Positions 33,015 through 44,354 of a stretch of 64,000 nucleotides of DNA are shown piece by piece. Origin of the DNA: Dendrolimus kikuchii. Taxonomy: Eukaryota > Arthropoda > Insecta > Lepidoptera > Lasiocampidae. The DNA lies in NCBI GenBank assembly GCA_019925095.2, contig CM034405.1:11418401-11482400 (forward strand). Direction: 5' to 3'. Every line of letters begins with the position of its first letter. Within the stretch, counting starts at the first letter, position 1. The notes below the pieces were generated by a model, which had not been told where the DNA came from, searched no databases, and saw only the letters and a list, made by a program, of their open reading frames with translations. The translations under genes and the position numbers were made by a program.

Positions 33015-33504
33015 ATACATGTCTAATACGTTTTCAATACAAACGCATGTATTTTCACGTAATATTTAGAACCAAACTTTGACAAACAGTGCTTAAAACC
33101 CCAATGTTTCAAAACGTAGACAATTAAAGTGTACATTTTTATAAAGTGTAATATAATTAATAAATTTTCAATTAATTCTAATTTTTGCTAAGGTCGGTTA
33201 AATTATAATTATTAGTGGGGCGTAATGATTACGACAGGGTTGTTTATGGTAATAACTTTGTGGGGCTGAATCGAAACTGTCAGCAGTTTTGATTGTATTG
33301 TTTAGGTGTAAACAAATGACTGCTGTTGACAGTTACCAGCTGTTATAACGGTGGGTCCAGTGACTATTATACTATTATTAAACTTAGATTGCACTATAAT
33401 ACTTATGAATCACAACATTTTGATTTAGTTTCTGTTAGTGTTTGTATGTGTTTACATAATAGGGGAGCATATAGTCAAATCAACTGGATAGTTTTTATAA
33501 ATTT

Positions 33505-33780
33505 ATTAGGTTTTGCCCGCGTCTTCGTCCACGTTGGATGGAATAAACTAATTTATACGTGTCTTAACAATTTGGAACCACACACGAGGAAAAATGCCGC
33601 GGGATTCCCGGAATATAAAGTATCGCAGATTTTAAGTCCGGGAATTTGCTATCGATCAGCGAAAACTGCATTGAAATCGGCCCAGTAGTTTTTACTTGAA
33701 TCCCGAACAACCAGACAAACACAAAAAATCTAAAAAAAAACTACTGTTTTATAATATTCTTATATAGACAAAACGTTGCA
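33505..33780 (+). repeat. Dispersed repeat family Y, plus-strand copy
   Basis: ttaggttttgcccgcgtc, ttcgtccacgttggatgg, ccgcgggattcccgg, gggaatttgctatcgatcag, aaatcggcccagtagttttt and cccgaacaaccagacaaac in family order. The last part of the 120-codon frame at 33326-33688 is a shadow of this. Confidence 0.65.
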
Positions 33781-33789
33781 GCCTCATAG

Positions 33790-34465
33790 ATTTTGCACGA
33801 GAATCTACTCGTGACTCGAACAAATAGCGTTTTAATTACTATTTGAAAATTATTTAAATAATGATATTTTAAAAGTAACATGATAAAATGATATTATAAC
33901 GCCTGTTATATTTAAAAATATTATAATTTATTGTAACATATGTCCGCATCCCTATTATTAGCGTTTTTTAATCGCGATTTTTATTAAACGCCTACTTAGT
34001 CATAGAATGAGTCAGAACTTCAGTAGGTCAAGTCTTAATTTGATTTGATTTTTTGGCCACCCTCAGCTTTTTCATTATTATTATTTATTTTTCGTTTACA
34101 TGATTTAATTTTGTTCATAGATATTATTACGCGTACGTACACCATGCGCTTATAAAATGTTATGATGTGTCTTTAGTTATTTATTTCTATAACTGTTATT
34201 GCCTATCGACAACTAGTTCTGTAGTGAGTATTTATATTATGTGTATTGAAAATGTTATTGCGTTAATAGAAAACAAAATGAGTTACTGCATGCTTACGTA
34301 AATAGTTTTGATATATTTAATAACTCTTACGCTTAAAAAGGCACTGCTTAAGTCAGCTTTTGAATGATATAGAAATGATATATAAATAGAAAGAAATAAA
34401 CGTTTATTTGTTAAAGGGACACACATAAAATTTATAAAGTTAATAAAGCATCATAATATTTTTAG
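33790..34465. other. AT-rich sequence, no feature recognised
   Basis: Nothing supportable beyond a possible short relative of the 44521-44630 sequence (gcagcctcatagattttgc / gcagctccttgattttgc). Confidence 0.4.
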
Positions 34466-34470
34466 AGTTG

Positions 34471-34556
34471 CATGCCGCAATTGGACAATTGAGGTTGACA
34501 CGCAGTATATTGATGGGCCGAAAATTAATCCGACACAGCACTGATTTTCAGTGTCC
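34471..34556 (+). repeat. Short dispersed repeat family T, copy 1
   Basis: atgccgcaattggacaattgaggttg...cagtatattgatgggccgaaaa, then atccgacacagcactgattt and tcagtg. The second copy is at 42953-43036. The class is unknown. Confidence 0.6.
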
Positions 34557-34559
34557 ATT

Positions 34560-35570
34560 TTTTTCTTAGTCTATACACATTTTATTGAGACCCGTATGAG
34601 GAAAATATTATTCTGGCATTTATCAGTATTAAGTATACATATGTATTTATTGCTAAATTCCAAAATCTCTCGATTTGTTCGTTACCTTTTTACTACTAAA
34701 CGTCTGCATAGAGTTGGGTTATATAGTACGGCTTAGGTGACCTATAATATTCTAAATATAATTTTAAAATTGACATAAGGAACGAAGGTGGGTTTGAGCT
34801 ATCCATAATTCCTTAATTTAGGGATATGATAATATTCAGGCTTTAGATAAAAAATAAAGAAGTACGTGTATCAGCGTTTTTGTTAAATCATCCCTAATGA
34901 GAAAAGTAGGATCTTAAAATTGTGAAGAGGTCATTAGATGCTCTGGTAGATAATATAAATATAGTGTAGAAAAAGAAATACGGGCAAAGTCGTGATTAGA
35001 GGCAAGTAAAATGAGCATAAGTTTATAAAATGAGTTTATATCTGCGTAAACTATATATTTAATACTAGATATTATTCTTGACGGTTGTAAAGATTTTATT
35101 TGATGACATGAGTCAAAAAATAAATGATTTAAATGAATTGAAAAGAAAAATTAGACCAATTATTTTTTTGTCCCTGGAGCTCGGGACACAATTATTTTAA
35201 TCTGGCGTGTAACTGCAAAGTTTTTTTGCCACTTCTGATAACATCGAAATGCGAATGAACACTAGACTGGAAAATTAACTTTATTTAAAACATTTTGAAT
35301 TTGAAATTAATGAGGTTTTTGTGAATAATTTGCTTTTGTAGCTTGCTAGTTAGAATTCTGTTATAAGATGATTTTATTATAATACGTACCTCATGTAATT
35401 ATTATAACTATAATAGTATTTTTCTTTCCTTTTATTGTGTCTTGGTCTTATTGAGTATGCACTGTTTGCTACAACTCCATTAATTCTTCAAAAAATAATT
35501 CTGTAACTTCCTTCTGTATAAAACTTATAAAAAAAGAACTTAAGATATAAATAGAATAAGAAATATAAAG
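34560..35570. other. AT-rich sequence, no feature recognised
   Basis: No supportable gene or named repeat. Confidence 0.4.
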
Positions 35571-35579
35571 AAAAACAAA

Positions 35580-35757
35580 ATTTAGCTAGATGTGTTGCTG
35601 GGGAGTTTCTTGGCGCTTCTTCTCCTGAACAGCAATAATACGTTGCGAAGCGGTGTACATAGAATAGGAAGTAAAATTAAATTTTAATTTATATGTATGA
35701 CTTTTAAAAAATGTTCTCCAGTGGAACTTGTTTTGATTAAAAACTTTTAAATTTGAA
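35580..35757 (+). repeat. PLE subfamily-B terminal repeat, left arm
   Basis: tagctagatgtgttgctggg, gagtttcttggcgcttcttc, aatacgttgcgaagcggtg, ataggaagtaaaattaaat and tgttctccagtggaacttg. The same sequence is inverted at 36395-36600 and direct at 36795-36920. gagaagaagcg and aaactc..cagcaa...gcctagct tie it to the PLE arms at 27890-27945 and 28720-28780. Confidence 0.6.
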
Positions 35758-35920
35758 TACTTAAGACAGAATTCAGACCTTTGTTAATAGGTTTTGAAAA
35801 TATATACTGATCACTTCTTTGAATAAGACACAAAAGCTAATTTCTAAGTTATATATTTTGAACACATCACTAATTACTCCAATTAGTGTATTGAAATAGA
35901 ATAATTATATAATAACTGGT

Positions 35921-36232
35921 CAAATAGAAGACCTCATGGCCGAGCCCAACATAATTGGGGAGATAAAATCTCACCGTCTCCGCTGGCTCGGTCATGTAGA
36001 GCGGATGGAGGAGGATCGGAGAGTGAAGAAAGCATACTTGGGGCGACCAGTCGGTCGACGACCGGTTGGTCGTCCCAAGTATCGATGGAAGGATAGAGTG
36101 GAAGCTGACCTGATCGCACTACAAGCCCACAATTGGCAAGACACTGCGCAGGACAGAGGAAAGTGGCGTGCTCTCGTTTCGGAGGCCAAGACTCACTTTG
36201 GGTCGCTGAGCCAACGGAGTTAGTTAGTTAGT
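35921..36232 (+). mobile_element. RTE-C LINE, 5'-truncated insertion
   Basis: One open frame reads EIKSHRLRWLGHVERMEEDR, RVKKAYLGRPVGRRPVGRPK, YRWKDRVEADLIALQAHNW and DRGKWRALVSEAKTHFGS, ending after SQRS with a stop and a TTAG repeat tail. The flanking 16-bp direct repeat ttatataataactggt at 35905-35920 and 36233-36248 is an exact target-site duplication. It lacks everything upstream of the RT C-terminal end. A short GRPVGRRPVGRP duplication is visible. The three overlapping minus frames are shadows. Confidence 0.92.
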
Positions 36233-36394
36233 TTATATAATAACTGGTTAAGTTGTATTTTTAGTTCATTATAATTTTAGTAAGAACCAAGATTTGTTTT
36301 CTCATTATTTTCTTCGGCAGACAAACAGGCACGTTGGGATTCCCGTGATTCAAAGTATCGCTATATTTAGAAAAGGTTGGGTGCTATAAAAAAA

Positions 36395-36600
36395 AAATCA
36401 ATATTCAAAAGTTCTTCTTCACAATAAGTTCCACTGGAGAACACTTTTTGAAGGTCATACATATAAGTTAAAATTTAATATTACTTCATATTCTATGTAC
36501 ACCGCTTCGCAACGTGTTATTGCTGTTAAGGAGAAGAAGCGACAAGAAACTCCCCAGCAACACGCCTAGCTAAATATTGTTTTTCTTTATATTATCATTT
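36395..36600 (-). repeat. PLE subfamily-B terminal repeat, right inverted arm
   Basis: Mirror of 35580-35757: aataagttccactggagaac, gtacaccgcttcgcaacgtg, ggagaagaagcgacaagaaa and ctccccagcaacacgcctag. The inverted pair with about 640 bp between is the layout of a deleted PLE. Confidence 0.6.
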
Positions 36601-36624
36601 ATCGCTATTCGTTTTGGTTGAAAT

Positions 36625-36715
36625 TATGTCGTAATAGGGTAGTTTTTGTGCACCCGAACAACTTCAAACTGCTCCCGGGAAAATTCCCGCGGGATTCCCG
36701 GGATACAACAAACAC
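36625..36715 (+). repeat. Family Y fragment
   Basis: tgcacccgaacaacttcaaa, ctgctcccgggaaaattccc and gcgggattcccgggataca only; both ends are missing. Confidence 0.55.
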
Positions 36716-36794
36716 CTAGATCAAAGTAAATAACAAAAAGATCGGTTACAAAATTTACGCTACCGAGAATCGAGTCTGGACTGTCGTCTCAGTG

Positions 36795-36920
36795 AACTAG
36801 GCGTTGCGAAGCGGTGTAATAGAATAGGAAGTAGATTTAAACTTTGACTTACATGTATGACCTTCAAAAAGTGTTCTCCAGTGGAACTTATTTTTAAAAA
36901 AAACTTTTGAATTTGAATTT
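36795..36920 (+). repeat. PLE subfamily-B terminal repeat, third copy
   Basis: ggcgttgcgaagcggtgtaa, tagaataggaagtagattta, atgtatgaccttcaaaaagt and gttctccagtggaacttatt, same orientation as 35580-35757. Confidence 0.6.
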
Positions 36921-37150
36921 AGGCGGGCTAACGCTTTAGGTTATTGACGCTTTGTTATTACTAAAAACATAACTATTTTCAAGAAATGATTATTACAAAT
37001 TGATGAATGTTCAACGCCAATATACCTATATTAAGGCTTCTTGAGTATTTGGTATGATAGTACTAATTTTTCTTTTCGAATACCATATTAAAATTTTAAA
37101 TATGGATATATCATATATTTTCATACAAAATATTGGTCGGTAGCTTACAG

Positions 37151-37252
37151 CATCACAGACGCAGCCTACGGCGTTTGTAACGTGCCATCACCTAACACTC
37201 TTGAAAGAAACAAATGACAAATACATCAGACGAGCTTTACGACGATTACGAA
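37151..37252 (+). CDS. Candidate host exon with start codon, MTNTSDELYDDYE
   Basis: A splice-acceptor-like gtagcttacag ends at 37150. A GC-raised 63-bp leader reaches an ATG at 37214 in a favourable context (aaacaaATGa). The frame MTNTSDELYDDYE then meets a donor-like gtaaat at 37253 in phase 0. Ignoring the donor, three more codons precede a stop, giving a 16-residue peptide. The acidic, Tyr-rich start recalls extracellular N-termini of some membrane receptors, but that is only a resemblance. Partner exons were not found. Chance remains possible. Confidence 0.3.
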
Positions 37253-37589
37253 GTAAATTTTTAATGAAATCTCTTTTTTAAGGACACAATTTACATAAAT
37301 CGACTAACTTGAATTTCTTTTCGTCAAAGCGTTTAATGAAAATGAAGCTGGTGTGTACCTTTTATCCGTTAAATTATATTTGCGAGAAAGGTTCGGAGCC
37401 GTTTTGAGTACATCCCATACAAGTGGTTACCTGTAACTTTGTCGTTTATTTTTCTAATGCTTCTTATGTTTCTCGTAATCTATTTCGGTTATAGCAACCG
37501 CATGCTTAGGCACTTAAGGGTTGAAAGCGGTCTAGTGTTTACTAATATTTGAATGAGAATTTAATGTCACATTTTCATAAGTTTTCGCG

Positions 37590-37690
37590 ACTAGAAGACA
37601 TAAATAAAACTCTGTTTTAACGGTTTTAAGGTTTATTTCGACGTTTCGGCTATTTTTCAGTAGCCGTGATCACAGAAGACAAAGATGTCA
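37590..37690 (-). repeat. PLE terminal-repeat fragment
   Basis: ttttcgcgactag, actctgttttaacggtttta, tttcgacgtttcggctattt and cagtagccgtgatcacag match the PLE left arm. The hairpin carries ggcta/tagcc where the 28941 copy has ggcca/tggcc. Confidence 0.7.
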
Positions 37691-37699
37691 ATGTCAATG

Positions 37700-40105
37700 A
37701 GTAATGTAATGCTGGAAGTACATTCTGACTCGAATGTTAGAGTGATAAGTGTGACCTGGTTCACTCTCGTTTATTCAGTAAGAAGAAGAAACTTCAATCT
37801 TGTTACTATATCTCACTATATACTTATATCTATCTACCCTTATATGATCAGGATAGAGACCATCGGAAAGTATTAAAAAAAGGTCTAAAAGAGCATTATT
37901 TTAAATTATCAATACATGTAGGTACACATAGATACATTATTTTTCCTTAGACGATCATTTTCGTATATGACAAATAGGAAATTTGCAATGAATTACACCA
38001 TTTAATTATGTTTAAATGTCTTAGACAATTTAAGCCACATCCAAAGTATAAAGATAATAAAAGTATAAGATATAAAGGTAGAAAATGTTTTATATTAATC
38101 ATCTAAAGATAAATTTAACTAAAATTTTAGCCAATAATTTATCTTGTAAGAAAAACAAGTATACGTATCATATAAGTGTATATATTATTATTATGTATGT
38201 TTTTATCCTTAAAATATGTATTGTACACATATACACACACATACACACTTGTTAAGGTTCTCTCTCTAGACTCCTTAAATCATTATAACTTTAAATTAGA
38301 TTCATATGTTTACTGAAAAAAATCTTTTTAGGCTTAAGCCCCCCTTGGTAATTAACCACTATTTTATATTATTTATGTGTAATTCCTTCAAGTAAAATAA
38401 AGAATAAAAGATTATATCGCTGATACGTTTACCAGACTTAAATCTCTTTGCGAGTTAACCTTAACTATTCTAACTTTCTAGGCTTGTCCGAAACGCCACA
38501 ACGTCCCAAATGAATAGAAAAAAATAGAAACCTTTAATACCTTTTGACTTGACAGTTACAAAGAATTTAAAGACAAGCACGTAGGTGTTTTCTTTCTCCT
38601 TTTTTTTCGAATATATTTACCAAGTTTTGGTAATCCTACTTCACGAGAACTCTCAAGTTGTTTTCACAATTATTTTCCGTCTTTTCTCGAGTGTTTTTCG
38701 TCGCTTGTCTTATCTAGAAAATCTGGCGATGAAATATACATTTTATATTTAGCCTGACGTATCCTTATGAAAGTGTAAATCAAGATAACTTTTACTAAAT
38801 TTGAAATTTTTTTTTTCGTTATTCGCGGCGTTGGTTTTAGCAATTTTAGGTTAGAAACAATCTTTGTACTTATATAAAAAATGTGGCTTTCGTGTGTTTG
38901 AGTCCAGAAAAGTCGTTAAGTGAATGAGGTGGACTGACTTGAGAAATTCTGCACAAAATTGCTAATAGTTGATTTTTTATATAAATATGGTCTCCTTACG
39001 AGAGAAATGTTTGAATAAAATTTTAGTTCTATTGTGTGTTTAGAATTTAGATGATTAATTTAAAACGTTTGTACTTTAATATCTAGTTATAAATCGTCCT
39101 TAACTTGACATAGACATTTAAACGTCAGAAAAATAAAAGCAATTTATGTATTGCTTTTATTTTTTATTGTTGATAAAAAAATGATAGGTGGAAGGATCAA
39201 AAATAAAATAGATAAATCTTGTAAAACAGAAAATACAAAATAAGAGCTTGCACTTCTACTATTTATTGATAGACAGAAATTAATCACAGGCTCAAAAATT
39301 GTTATATAATTTATTTGTTAACTTTTTTTATTTAGGCGTGTGAAATGTGTCCCTAGCCGTAGAATTATAGTTGCGTAAAGCCTATTCACCTCGACAAAAA
39401 TATACCCCACATGTTTCCATTAAAAATAAATCAAGATGAAAATATTACGAACAATTTGAAGATTATATCTGACCTATTTCTCTTGAGCAAACCTTCCCAG
39501 CCTTTACTCAAGTTGTTATGGTATAATCCAGCTTAGCGTCTTAAATAAACAACTACATGGCACAAACATGTTACAAACAGCTTTTAGGCAATTTCCTTGG
39601 TAAAGATCAAACAATTTCCTTTAAGAGCCCTCTACAAAATAAAAGTAAAAGAGAAAATATTAAACATTTATTCTCTGAATGATTAAAAGGAATTGTAATG
39701 TTCAAACGAATTTTCCTATGAAATTTGACTCGTATCAATACACTTATTACTGTAAAAAAAAAACTAGCCTTGAATATAATATTATAATATCAGCTAATTC
39801 TTATCTTTATTCAATGTCCATTAATTACGTCTCGAGCTGAAAATGAATTATTAATAGAATAAAAATAAAAACTAAGTATAAAAGTATTTTGACGACTGTG
39901 ATTCTTTTGTGACTTTATATCATGAATAAATCTTATCATATTATTTGAATTGAAGTATCTGTCTGTGATTTCAAAATATATTGCAAAATTTAAAACAAAA
40001 CTGCTATTTATGCGATATCTAAGTATTTATGATCGTTTCTAGTATTTTTTGTAAATTTTAGCTCGAGACGGTTCGACGCATTTCAACGAAAATTTTATAA
40101 TGATG
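37700..40105. other. AT-rich sequence with one hairpin
   Basis: No gene recognised. At 39129-39164 a 15-bp-arm perfect hairpin (aaaaataaaagcaat, loop ttatgt) lies in A/T-rich sequence. The strings after 37690 may be the rest of an eroded PLE arm. Confidence 0.4.
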
Positions 40106-40114
40106 TTCTAAATC

Positions 40115-40180
40115 TGCTTTAGCGACGATAACCACTTCCTATCAGGGGGGCCGTCAACTTGTTTGCTGTACTACAAAAGT
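40115..40180 (+). repeat. S1 3' fragment
   Basis: gcgacgataaccacttccta, tcaggggggccgtcaacttg and ctactacaaaag-type end match the S1 3' part. Confidence 0.4.
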
Positions 40181-40504
40181 AAAGAATAGCATATATATGT
40201 ATAAACTTCATTTCAGTCTGATTTTTTTAAAGCTGTCTTTGTAGCCTTATCATATCTTGCGTTGACCGACAAGTACTTATTTCTTTTACTCGTAGGTGTA
40301 GTATAAAGTACTGTGTCACTCGAAAAAATGTGAAATTCCCAACTCGTGTCTACTAAGGCTGTTTGACTTACACGATACATTGAGAATACCTGGTGATTTT
40401 AGAATAATAAATAGAATCAAATATAGAGATACTGCTCTAAATAACAAACAAAAATATACTTTCTTGCTCTGCTCTTCTGTATATAATCCATGCTATATAT
40501 AATT

Positions 40505-40830
40505 TTCCCCGTGCAGGAACGAAGAAATAACACAATTTCCTGCGGCTGGGCGGCCTGTCGTAAGAGGCAACAAAATAAACCACAGCCAGATGGTAGAGTA
40601 TTTGGCCGTCTCGTCGGCTACTATCCCTGGTCTAGAGAGTATGCCGCCATAACAATTTTGCGTTGTGTTCCAGCACTAGTAGCCAGATCCGTCTCCGTAT
40701 AGAGAGCGACAGCACATTCATAGCACCTTTGCTGTTACAAATGTTTGCTTTTGCTGGCGATGGTAACTGCTATCTGTCCGGTGGGCCGTTTGCTTCTAAA
40801 CTGAACTCATGCATTAAAAACAAATATATA
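40505..40830 (+). mobile_element. SINE-like retroposon S1, near full length
   Basis: Starts cgtgcaggaacgaagaaata, then ttcctgcggctgggcggcc, aaccacagccagatggtag, ggtctagagagtatgccgcc, tagcacctttgctgttacaa, tggtgggccgtttg-type end and catgcattaaaaac. Diverged from the 26036 copy. Confidence 0.7.
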
Positions 40831-41635
40831 TTTTAAAATCCATCACATCAAATCGAATGCGGCTGGGACTTCAAATTACGCACTCGTTGCTAGTTATTCA
40901 CTTTCTTGCCTAGATAGAGAATGTATTAGTATAATACCCTTCGGAGGTACAAAATTGGCGGATTAAAGAATATACTGTAGTTATAGGGAACATACGATGA
41001 AAAATTGTAGCACACTATTAAGGTTAACACCATTAGTGGTGATATATTGTTAGGAGCCGCACTTGAATTTGATAAGGTTATTGAGCTTGATACAGTTCAT
41101 AGTATAAAAGGTCTTTGTTTGCAGCCTTCTAAGGCTTCCACCTAAATATTATATAAACAAGAAAGTGTGTTATGGAAATAGGCCGAATAAAAACTTATCA
41201 AGTAGAGAATTAGAAAAAAAAACATTAATAATTTTAAAACTAAAATAGTCTCTATTTGATTCTGAATTTTTATATTAATTTTTTTTCTTTACTAGTACTT
41301 CTTCGCGATTTTATTCACGTATAAATTATAAACTAAAAAAAACTCCTTAAATAAATAAAGAGAAAAAAATAAATAAATCGAAAAAAATATCCGGTAAATC
41401 TGCCCGTAAAATCTAAATCTCTACATAACATTTTCTAGATTATAGGTGACCTTCGTTCTTCCCCGTTATTCAAAGCTCATACGAGTATTATATACTACAG
41501 GTTTTAGACAAACAGTTCATTTCCAATGACTTGAAACCTCGATCTCTATAGAACGTTTATTCCGCATGCATTAACGACTTCGAGAGAACTTCTTTTCAAG
41601 AAGCGAGAAGAAAATTTCTTCGAAGCCGGCAACGA
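40831..41635. other. AT-rich sequence, no feature recognised
   Basis: No supportable gene or named repeat. Confidence 0.4.
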
Positions 41636-41639
41636 GTTG

Positions 41640-41735
41640 ACAAGGCCCCTTGTTGCAAATGTCTATAGGCGGCAGTGACCACTTTCCATTAGGGTCTGCC
41701 TGTTTGCCAGCTTATGACAATTAAAAAAAAAGAAA
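41640..41735 (+). repeat. S1 3' fragment with A-tail
   Basis: ccccttgttgcaaatgtcta, taggcggcagtgaccacttt, ccattagggtctgcctgttt and gacaattaaaaaaaaag. Confidence 0.5.
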
Positions 41736-41974
41736 AATGAACAAACAGACATCCAAATAAAGCCACTATCATATTTATATGAGTGTTTCCGCCGACTATA
41801 ACAACCTATATTTGTTTACACTCAGCTTTTAGTTATTAGAAACAAGTTAATACTATTATAGAATCAATCCTATTTTTTATGTGAAGAAAGAAAGAAAAAT
41901 ATCAATTTCTAAAAATGCGACACTCAACAATAATTAATAATAAGAGAAGAGCCTTGACCGCCACCTTGAAAGGC

Positions 41975-42130
41975 TCTCGCTTGGTATCTGGGTGAAGGGT
42001 CGGATGTAGAAGGCAACCCTGCTAGACACGGTCCATATCGTGAGGAGGTTCCTGTCTCTGGAGCCTTAACCATCGGTAGCTTGGACCCTAGGCCCTGCTT
42101 CCGGCGGACATCGGTTTTGTTTACATTTTT
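41975..42130 (+). repeat. LINE 3' UTR-like GC-rich segment
   Basis: aaccctgctagacacggtcc, gtagcttggaccctaggccc and ctgcttccggcggacatcgg resemble 3' UTR sequence of Lepidoptera LINEs that I recall, but I cannot name the family. It is followed by a T/A-rich run. No open frame. Confidence 0.35.
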
Positions 42131-42164
42131 TTAATATATGTTTTTTTGTATATAGTATTATTAC

Positions 42165-42905
42165 GTGCGAGCGGGGGTACGCACTTGGGATTGGAAGGAA
42201 ACACCAGTACTTTTAAGTAACGTCTTTATTGACTTACAACAGCCGCACGTAATACCTCGCTGCAGGGTTGCCCCTATACGCACGACTAACGATGCACTGT
42301 CCCGACGATAAGGTGTCCCACTTACAACACCGTCGTCGATGTTGCGTAGACCACCTCCTGCTACTGCGGTGCTCACCTCCGATATTGTCGCGTGTAGCTC
42401 GCTTCTGGTTCGTCTCTCGAACTACACTACACTCCTCCTTCACTTAACTGTCCACTAAACTTGTCACTAAATTTACCACTTAAGTCGTCATTGCCTTCTA
42501 TTAAACTTCTCTTCCAACTCTTCCGTATCGCACTTATCGCTTCGCTGTCTTGAACTGAACTCAACTGTAAACTGCCCGGTACTCGCGCCTTACGCTGCTT
42601 ATATACCTACCCGGAAGAATTTTCTAGAACCCTTCTTTTATTTACTATCTGTCCCTTTCTAAACATCTATCTATCTCTGTCTTTTCATTCCCGAACCTTC
42701 TATTCGAGAACTTTCGTTTATACATCTATCCCTTTCTAACATCTATCTATCTCTGTCTTTTCCTTCCCGAACTTTCTATTCTAGAACTTTCGTTCATCGT
42801 CTATCCCTTTCTAAAATATATCCGTCCTTGTCTTTTCCTTCCAGAATTTTCTACCTTTTTCTAGAAGTCTTGAGACCGGCTTACTCTGCCAGAACGTTCT
42901 GCCCT
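42165..42905 (-). mobile_element. LTR of a retrotransposon (probably solo), minus strand
   Basis: On the minus strand the order is: tandem units with heat-shock-element-like motifs (42655-42900), TATA box TATATAA (42605-42599), a GCAGTT initiator about 30 bp later, a long leader, AATAAAG (42230-42224), and an end near gcacgtaataata. This is U3-R-U5 architecture. No primer-binding site or gag/pol follows, so a solo LTR is likely. Exact ends and target duplication were not resolved. The 68-71-codon frames inside are not genes. Confidence 0.6.
42690..42900 (-). promoter_or_regulatory. Array of heat-shock-element-like motifs in LTR U3
   Basis: Alternating GAA/TTC modules occur as TTCGAGAACTTTC (42703-42715) and TTCTAGAACTTTC (42779-42791), each three modules at 2-nt spacing. 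Each is preceded by a further GAAnnTTC pair (42693-42700, 42769-42776). Two-module sites follow at 42844-42851, 42859-42866 and 42892-42899. The first two lie in about 76-bp tandem units. TTCTAGAA at 42622-42629 adds another close to the TATA box. Confidence 0.6.
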
Positions 42906-42952
42906 CGGTCAGATAAATATGTGAAGAAATAACCATAATAATGAAAATTTGT

Positions 42953-43036
42953 GTCGCAACTTGCACAATGGGGTTGGCATTCAGTATTTTGCTGTGCCGA
43001 AACATATTCCGACACAGCACTGATTTTCAGTGCCCG
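42953..43036 (+). repeat. Short dispersed repeat family T, copy 2
   Basis: gtcgcaacttgcacaatggggttgg, read in parts, cattcagtattttgctgtgc, cgaaaca, then ttccgacacagcactgattt and tcagtg match 34471-34556. Confidence 0.6.
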
Positions 43037-43199
43037 GATATATAAGTTGAATAAAAAATCAGTCAAGTGCGTGTCACTCCATGCACTGTTAAGAGTTCTG
43101 TAGACGTGAGGAATGTCTATCGTTTGGTTTTTTGCCAAATAGCTATGGGACCATAAAATATATGAAATTACCCATGCCTCAAAAACTAGTTTATCTATT

Positions 43200-43515
43200 T
43201 TTTTTTTATTGCACGAGCTCAGCAGACAGACGGACAGCCCACTTGATGGGAAGCGGTTACCATCGCCTATAGACATTTGCAACACCAAAGGTGCTACAAA
43301 TGCGCTGCTGCTCTCTTAAGGGAGACTGGAACCTGATCACTATTGCCGGAACACAACTTATGGTTGTTATGGCGACATACCTTAGACCCGGGGTGGTAGC
43401 CATCCAGTCGGGCAAATGCCCTACCACCTGGCTGTGGGTTGGTTTTGTCGCCTCTTACGACAGGCCGTCTGGCAGCAGGAAAGTTGTATTCCTTCTTCGT
43501 TTCTGCACGAATAAA
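43200..43515 (-). mobile_element. SINE-like retroposon S1, near full length, minus strand
   Basis: tttttttttattgcacgagc at the left is the complement of the A-tailed 3' end. ttcgtttctgcacgaata at the right is the 5' end. The 111-codon plus frame and the 135-codon minus frame crossing it are not genes. Confidence 0.75.
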
Positions 43516-43519
43516 AATC

Positions 43520-44350
43520 TTTATCTCGTACAGATTATAATTTTTATTGAAAAATTTAAATTTAATACTACCCCGTATTTCAATAAAGATATAGCTACCT
43601 TTTTACGATTTAATCTGAATATGTAGATATAACGCCTGTCTCCTATAAGGATAGGCATAGATTATAAATTTCCACTCGCTACTATCAATGAGACACACCT
43701 TTCGCTTCATCTAATCTTATTAATCTTTTCATACTCGTACATGCATGCTAATTATTTCGAAGTGCTTTATACCATAATGTATCCTATATGAAAGTATGTC
43801 CATGAGTAATTTGACTACTATTATACTTGTTTGAAAAATAAATTTACAACTATAAATTTTATTTATTTACAGGAATAATAGTAGTAACACGTGCTACTAC
43901 TATAGCGATCAACTAATGCGGGCTGTAAAAGTTTCCCAAGCTAAGTTTCCTCTTGAAAACCAGGCAGCACGGCACGTTGTCTTTGAAACTATATTAGCGT
44001 TTCGACACTCGCTTCGAGTCGTTTAGCTTCCTTTGATGAAGAATTTGCGCCTTGAAAGTTTCTGTAGAAAATTTCTACAAGAATTCTTTACAACAAATAA
44101 ATTTAACAATAAAATATAGTTTCAAAATGTTTAAACTTTACTTATGGAAAAGTAAGGTTCAGTTCTTTTGCATGTTTTATGCTCGATGTTTAAATCATCG
44201 CATAGGACACATTAATTGTAAAGTATAATTATAATTTTTATTAAAGTATAATTTCATAACAAAAAGTAGAATTTAAAAATATATGAATGATGTTAATAAA
44301 ATCATTATAGAAAGAGAAAAATACTGACTTGAAAACTTCAAATTGTTCTC
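43520..44350. other. AT-rich sequence; possible acceptor at 43872
   Basis: tttatttatttacag|gaataat ending at 43872 is a good splice acceptor. One frame stays open for about 50 codons after it (NTCYYYSDQLMRAVKVSQAK and on), ending in a stop near 44022. No matching donor is convincing and the composition is ordinary, so I do not call an exon. Confidence 0.25.
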
Positions 44351-44354
44351 CTGA

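Noticed and set aside
42161..42443. Two overlapping minus-strand frames of 69-71 codons
   Set aside because: They lie in the R-U5 part of an LTR between TATA box and AATAAAG, not in a coding region.
42881..43626. 135-codon minus frame and 111-codon plus frame
   Set aside because: They run across unrelated repeats (T, LTR edge, S1). Reading frames formed by S1 recur at every copy.
43872..44022. Coding exon after the acceptor at 43872
   Set aside because: The acceptor is good, but no convincing donor or stop-plus-poly(A) follows and the composition is ordinary.
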